From assembly GCA_004565275.1 (NCBI GenBank), contig SDOX01000014.1, positions 104,785 through 168,784 on the forward strand: a stretch of 64,000 bases of DNA, given 5' to 3'. Position 1 is the stretch's first letter. Every line of letters starts with the position of its first letter. The notes under the pieces are model-generated. The model made no database searches and was not told the origin of the DNA. It saw nothing but the letters and a program-made list of their open reading frames with translations. Origin of the DNA: Nannochloropsis salina CCMP1776. Lineage: Eukaryota; Sar; Eustigmatophyceae; Eustigmatales; Monodopsidaceae. The position numbers were made by a program, and so were the translations under genes. Below are positions 58,553-64,000 of this stretch, piece after piece.

Positions 58553-61500
58553 TCACAACTTGACTAATTGCAGGAAGCCCTGCATAGGCCTTTCCCGAGC
58601 CACCTCCCGCCCTGCTTCCTCGCAAAACTCTTCCTCTTCCACATCCACCTTGACGCTCAACACCCCCCCAGGGGGTAAAGAAACATATTGGCACAGCGAT
58701 AGAGATGGGACGACGTCTCCGTACGGGGTTAAAGAGACTTCGACGGGAAGGGGGGGGGGGATTGACTGGGACGGGGCGCTTATCGTGAAGAGGAGGCTTT
58801 CATTCAAGTAGACCTGTAAGAGGGGTACCTGTGCCAAGGTGTACCGTGCAATCGAAGTCAGTGACAAAGACACACGGGATGCACGACGAGAAGCATCTTC
58901 GGCAAGCTTAGAGCTCGTCCTTCCTCGCCCATGCTTCTGGTATTCCTTACCCTTTGCGATGTGAAGAGGCCGACGACCAGATGGTAGAGCCCGCCCAGTG
59001 GCACACCCACCCCGCTCTCTCTTGGCTTCCAAAGGAAGGGCTGCGCCTCGAATGAGCCCACTTTCGCCTTCAGGGAAAGAGGGAAGCTAGGATTCGTGGC
59101 TTGCTTCTATGGAGATGATGGAGATATAGAAGGGGGGAGATAGAGGCTAGTTGGGCATTTTCAAACACAAATTTGCGCCGACATGCGCTGTACTGCCATG
59201 GATGATGAGTCCGTCCCATCCCTTCATTAACTTCTCATCTAATACTAATTTCCTCAATGTTCCGGTCCTCCTTTCCTCCTTCCCTCCGAATCTCACCTCC
59301 CACAAGACCCAGCCTCCACGTCGCGTCACCATCCTCCGTGCCCCGCTTTTCCAAAGCCAGCGTCCCGCCAATCGTAACGGGGCATCCAACGGAAGCTTTA
59401 CATACTCTTCGTCTTTCTGCCTACTCCTTTTCTCCGTCGCCTTCTCCTTACCCAACTTTTTTCCCTCCATTTTTTCCTTGGTCAGTGTATGGAGGTCATG
59501 CGTCAGCCGTGCGACTTCTCTCTTCAAAAGGAGAAGTTCCTCTCGTTCTTTTTCCCTTTCCATGTCCCAAGCATGCTAAAATTATCGAAGATTGCGGAGA
59601 AAGGAAAGAGATCACGTCACGGTGGTGAGATAAAAGTACGTTTTTGGAAAAGAAGGTGCTTCTTTTGCCTGTACCGTCTCCATTAAATTCAAGCCACAGA
59701 CATTCATGCACAAATGGCGCCTTGTCCCTCCTCTCTCTGAAACTTCCACCTTGATGGACGCCACGGCAGAGGCCGAGGCTAGATCCCGAGCAAAGGCAAC
59801 TTCTTCCAGCCGCCTTCGCAGCCTATTGGACGAGGAGCGCGTTGGGATGAAGAATCTGTGAGCACTTGGATGGTGGAGCGTCAAAGCGCCTATCTTCCCT
59901 CCACCTGCCACACTCTTTCGGTCTTACTCGTCCACTTCTTCTCTTCCTGCCTTGTGAGACAGGGCATCCAATAGCTCGGCCTCCCTGTCCATTCGCCGGT
60001 GGGCCTCCTGAGGAAATGTGATGAGCGGAGCGGTGATTCATTTCTCATTGAGTATGCCTGAAAGCCTCGAGCTTCCTGAGCGGTTTCCCCCATGGATTTC
60101 ACCCTTCTTGAAACTTTCGAACTTTTTCACAAAACCAGTCGTCCTTACTTGAGCCGTACCTGTGAAGCGGGTGGAGTCATGTGTCCTGCCCCCTCAACAC
60201 GCGTCATTGGGGCAGTCCCGCCTTCGTTTGAGGAGGCCTAGAGATGATGGGGAAGGGGAGTCAAGGACGCGGAGGAAGGAAACAAGGGAAGTGGAGTGAT
60301 GATTCACGTCTTTGTCGACGAGACCTTCGCTGCTACCCGAGAGTGAGAGTCGAGCCTCACTCAGCCACGGCGCGAAAAAGATCAAGCAATATTAATGAGA
60401 GTCATTCCAACGGGCCTACCTCCGGCTCTCGCATTCCTTCAGGTAACACGGCAACCGTCTTTCTTTCAACCGTATTTCTTTCGAAAGAAGCCCCTGCTTG
60501 TGCCTCCTCGTCCGCCCGCTCCACAACACGTGCGTGCTCTTGCTGCAAGACCGACAGGGTAAGCTCCATGTCCGCTTGATGGGCCTCCAGGCTTTGCGTC
60601 TGGTGGAAAGATAAACAACGACGAACAGAGATTTATCAATGAAGGGATGCTGAACCCGTGTGGCCGCAGAGACAAGAGCGAATGGAGAGGCCGGTCGTAT
60701 CGAGTACCTTGACATGCACAGCGCGCCATACGCCCGCCTCCTCGCCCACTTGCCTTCGAAGCTGTCAATCGAAGAGGTGCAAGTTGGTATCGTGCCTTTT
60801 GATTCTCTACAATACCCGAATCCCTCTTACCTGCTGAAGTCCCCTCTCCGCCGCCGTCTCATTCTCTTTCATACGGGTACGCAGGGCCGCTAGACCCACG
60901 AGTACGTCGCCATTCTGCAGGTATTAGGAAATGCACGATACGCGTGGAGCGTTCGCAAACTACTGGCTAAGATTTATTTAGACGACGCATGGCCTATTCT
61001 TTCCCTCCTGCCCTCTGTTCGCGCTCGTGACCTGGTTTTGAGCCTCTTGCACCGCCTGCGTCATTGCGGCCACCCTCCTCTCTAATTGCGGCACAATATT
61101 CGATACTTCCTTTCTCTGTGCATTGAAGGAACGGGCCATAGAACCATGATTTTTATGCTAGTACTTAAAGCAACAGTCATATCGTCATCGCTCCATGAGA
61201 ACGCACGGGGCTCGGGAGTCTGGCACCGGATGTTGTGATGTTGTCCTCGATCCCTCACCTTATCCATCTCACCTGAATATCTGTGAGATGCCTCTGAAGA
61301 GCAACTATCTCGTCATGCTGCTCTTGCAAAGCACGGGCGCAAAAAAAAAGCGCGTCTTTCACTGTGTCCTAGAGAAGTATGAAGATAAAAGCTTAGACGT
61401 AGAACAAACGTACCAGTCGCAGCGCCCGAAAAGTCTCACGAATTGACAGGATTGTCAGTTGACTTGTCTTTCTGACCTGCACATTCGCCCAGTCCTTATG

Positions 61501-61671
61501 TTGGAGGAAACCATCCAGGTGACGTGTGTACGGAAATGCCATCAGTGAGGCCGCAGGTACGGGGGGGGGATGTGGTAGGTAGTCGAACGCAGGCTTCATT
61601 TGACGAGGCGAAGGATAATATTGGTGCGTAGAGGAATACAAAGAAGGGGCTGATGCCGTCGAAAAATCCAT
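58553..61671 (-). CDS. Coiled-coil protein with C-terminal beta-rich (C1q-like) module
   Basis: The ATG at 61671 begins MDFSTASAPSLYSSTHQYYP, a disordered leader with an LDGFLQHKDWANVQ motif and IRETFRALRL. Short exons then code a long coiled coil: TVKDALFFCARALQEQHDEI, KEVSNIVPQLERRVAAMTQA, VLVGLAALRTRMKENETAAE, SLEAHQADMELTLSVLQQEH, AHRRMDREAELLDALSHKAG, SNRLRRRLEEVAFARDLASA and EELLLLKREVARLTHDLHTL. After the coil come LAGRWLWKSGARR, PFLWKPRESGVG, GGLYHLVVGLFTSQR and PLLQVYLNESLLFTI, a pattern I recall from C1q/TNF-like modules at the ends of coiled-coil proteins in protists (RWLWKSG, FxW, GLYEIxxGFF, VQVLVNGE). It ends MQGFLQLVKL. No function known; coils of this kind trimerise and the module would cap them. 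Gene confident; module assignment from memory. Confidence 0.72.
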
Positions 61672-62019
61672 TTATCCACGTTTGTCAGGATAAGCCTGTG
61701 TGTCAGTTGAGGAGAGTCGAGCATGTGGGGCTATCATTGTTGACGTTGTTGTGCATCTCTTGCTTCATCGACTGAGTTTCACTTATCAGTTTAAGCGATA
61801 GACAGGCGATATACGACGATCGCGAGAGTGAGCTGACTCCTACTCCCCCCAAAGCGTGTATAAGCGGGCACGACAAACGACTGTCGTCATGTGGCAGATC
61901 TCATGGACATGCACTTGCCCTATTTTCTCCCGCACATGCATAGGGTGTACGACTCATCATTTTTGCAAAGTCTTTGGAGCGGTCTTGTCCCACGGCGCTA
62001 GCCTCGCCGCGGCTTTGAC
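61672..62019. promoter_or_regulatory. Divergent 5' region, coiled-coil gene / IF-3
   Basis: About 350 bp between two outward-reading genes. An in-frame TAG at 61999 bounds the IF-3 frame. No defined element recognised. Confidence 0.4.
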
Positions 62020-63681
62020 ATGCTGCCTCTTTTACCGCGGATGGGACCCTTACTTCCCACAATTATCAAGGACATGCGTAAGGTCTCGCTAAGAAGCACG
62101 AGGGAGATCCATGCCATCGCTATTGCCGGGGCTATGGTCACCAGGAGAAGGACACGACCACAACCTTCGCTACCTCCTCTACCCTTTGCATTGAGTGGGG
62201 CGAGCTGCCGAGGTGCTATGGCGACATTACCCGCAGGGCGGGCTGCTTCCACGAACGCCAGCGGCAGCGAAGACAACATTTCGACTATCAATCCACCCAA
62301 GAAGGGGTAAGAACGTTGTAGCGAGAAAAAAAAGGGCGGCAGTAAGACTCATCTGTATCAAGCAGAGACAGTGTTTTCCCTTCCCCTATTCAGCAACTCC
62401 ATTTTACCTTTTCAACGACTATTCAGAGACCTGGTTGTTAATAAAGCCATTCAAGCGCGCACCGTACGTTTGGTTGTAAAGAATGATGCGGGCGGACCCG
62501 CCTCCTCGAGCATCCTGTCACGTGACGAGGCGTTGGCCAAGGCTCAGTTGGCGGGCTTGGACTTGGTGTTGGGTAAGGAAAGGCGAAGAGGGTGAAAAAA
62601 GAGAAAAATCGCCCACACATCAAATCATGGGTGGAGAATAGTGCAGACGTCATGTGGAAAGCACGCTGAGGATCTGGTTGGGTTTTTTTCTCTTTCCCTT
62701 TCTTCTTCTTCTTTCAATCGTCTAGTAACAGCCGCCTCCGACCCCTGGGTCTGCAAGCTTGCCGACGCAAAGCGAGAAAAGTATCAACGAGTGAAAAAAG
62801 AGAAGAAAACGAAAAACATTGGCAGCGTCCTGAAAGAAATCAGCATTCGGGTAAAACGAGATAAATTGGAGGGAAATAGAAGAGGAGGGGGAAGTATTTA
62901 GAGGAAGGGAGGGAGCTGAAGCAGGGACACGGCGCAGAAAAGAAAGAGATGGCAAATATAAAGGGTCCACATTGGTCCCCCTCTTCTTAATTTCGTTCAC
63001 AGGGCAATATATCCGACCACGACCTTTTGATCAAGCTGCGTCGGGTGATGGGATTCTTCGAGCACGGCTACTCTGTCCGCATCATAATCGTACCAACAGG
63101 CCATCAGGTACCTATCTCTCTTGTCCTTCATCCATGTGCCTTGAGGGTATTTATGTCTGCAAGAGGGTTTGCGTCCTCATTTGATGTGCGATGCAGAGTC
63201 ATCTCCACGTTTGGCATGCCCTCCACTTGACAGTTGTCTCTCCGTCCGGGCCGGCTACAAGAGATTTACGATTTCATCCTGAAAGACTATTTAGTGGATA
63301 AGTATAAGGTAAGTAATTGAGTGAGTAGGCATGTAAGGGTAAGGGAATCCAAGTGTTGTGTGAGGAAGAAAGACTGGAAAGCAGGACTTCAAAACCGGAA
63401 ATGTTTCTGTCTTCACAAATATCGAGGTGCCTAGTGCGCTCTCATCATGTTGCCTCACACATGTTCCCTTCATTCAGAGCTTCGTGGAGATTAAACCTTC
63501 TCCTGGGTCGCTGAGGAGGGAGATGATTGTCCACCCGAAGCGTAATGCCAGCGGGGGAGGCGGAGGGGGTGGAGGTGCGAGCAAGGGGGCACCAAAAAGA
63601 ACAGGAAATCAAAAAAGAGACCGCAAGGTTGAAATAAACAAGGAAAGTAGGCGTGAGAATGAAAATGGCGCGGAAGACTGA
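62020..63681 (+). CDS. Organellar translation initiation factor IF-3
   Basis: Exon 1 (62020 to about 62308) codes an Arg/Ser/Ala-rich, acid-poor leader that fits an organelle targeting peptide. The mature part is IF-3: VNKAIQARTVRLVVKND, SRDEALAKAQLAGLDLVL, ASDPWVCKLADAKREKYQRV, KKEKKTKNIGSVLKEISIR, ISDHDLLIKLRRVMGFFEHG, YSVRIIIVPTGHQ, GRLQEIYDFILKDYLVDKYK and PSPGSLRREMIVHPKR. The N-domain, basic linker helix and C-domain are all present. Known role: binds the small ribosomal subunit, prevents premature subunit joining and checks the start codon. The final ~40 residues add a poly-Gly stretch and a basic/acidic tail that bacterial IF-3 lacks. The plain leader without a bipartite signal favours the mitochondrion over a secondary plastid, but this is inference. 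Confidence 0.9.
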
Positions 63682-63939
63682 AGGTACAATCGAAAGTGAG
63701 GAAAGAAGGAAGCATGATCTTCTTTAGCTGCAATAACAACAACCGTCTCGAAATACGGATGGAACTCGTTAACCACGCTATACTATCTGTCACCTACGTT
63801 GCTTTCGTAAAACTCAATGAACTGCGTCACGTTTTCGTTCCAAGCTACAAGGAGGCCTGATCCCTCCCTCAACCCTGAAAACTCACTTTGTCGTCAACAG
63901 AAGACTCTTCTCTGCAGCTCGCAGTACCCTATAGAAAGC
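63682..63939. other. Intergenic at right end
   Basis: 3' flank of IF-3; no coding frame or element supported. Confidence 0.4.
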
Positions 63940-64000
63940 CTAGGGGTTGTCGTCCTTAGGCTCCTGTCCTCGGGCCCGTTTTTCCTGCCAGGCCGCACGC
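63940..64000 (-). CDS. Possible C-terminus of a gene beyond the right edge
   Basis: On the minus strand the last 61 bases read RAAWQEKRARGQEPKDDNP and then TAG, a hydrophilic, non-repetitive tail of the kind that ends many proteins. Twenty codons are too few to name a family, so this is only a plausible partial gene. Confidence 0.25.
   Translation of the reverse strand, partial: RAAWQEKRARGQEPKDDNP

Noticed and set aside
1-64000. Search for transposons, viral relics, CRISPR arrays, rRNA and tRNA genes
   Set aside because: I found no transposase, reverse transcriptase, capsid-like or integrase motifs, no terminal repeats beyond simple tracts, and no tRNA- or rRNA-like segment I could support by eye. 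A dedicated tRNA scan would be needed to exclude tRNAs firmly.

Overview
The window is nuclear DNA of a eukaryote. Genes are packed tightly, alternate strands and carry many short GT-AG introns, with introns of roughly 50-300 bp. I recognise twelve genes. The mix of a KIF6-type kinesin, a DUF707 protein, methionine synthase reductase and an organellar IF-3 fits a microalga. The abundant CCCT/GGGA tetranucleotide tracts remind me of Nannochloropsis/Microchloropsis (eustigmatophyte stramenopiles). That assignment is inference, not a sequence match.

Layout, left to right: an unrecognised gene cut by the left edge (minus); a PPIL1-type cyclophilin (minus); a Yippee-domain protein with a long acidic/Gln N-terminus (plus); about 1.6 kb with no gene I can support; a methionine-synthase-reductase-type diflavin reductase (minus); the giant AAA+ ribosome-assembly ATPase midasin/Rea1 covering about 20 kb (minus); the NatC auxiliary subunit NAA35/Mak10 (plus, 17 exons read out); a DUF707 glycosyltransferase-like membrane protein (minus); a kinesin-9 (KIF6-like) carrying a C-terminal PH-like domain (plus); a large unrecognised acidic membrane-protein gene (minus); PWP1, a WD40 ribosome-biogenesis factor (plus); COP9 signalosome subunit 8 (plus); a coiled-coil protein with a C-terminal beta-rich module (minus); an organellar translation initiation factor IF-3 (plus); and perhaps the tail of one more gene at the right edge (minus).

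Most genes are housekeeping. Midasin and PWP1 both act in making the 60S ribosomal subunit. NatC acetylates nascent proteins, IF-3 starts organellar translation, and CSN8 and PPIL1 serve the COP9 signalosome and the spliceosome. Several neighbours are divergent and share short 5' regions (PPIL1/Yippee, midasin/NAA35, DUF707/kinesin, acidic gene/PWP1, coiled-coil gene/IF-3).

The most striking sequence-level theme is the (GGGA/CCCT)n and G/C homopolymer tracts inside exons. At five places in two otherwise well-conserved genes (midasin and the diflavin reductase) the reading frame changes exactly at such a tract. The most striking protein is the kinesin-9 with a C-terminal PH-like domain. I saw no rRNA, tRNA, CRISPR array, transposon or viral relic that I could support.
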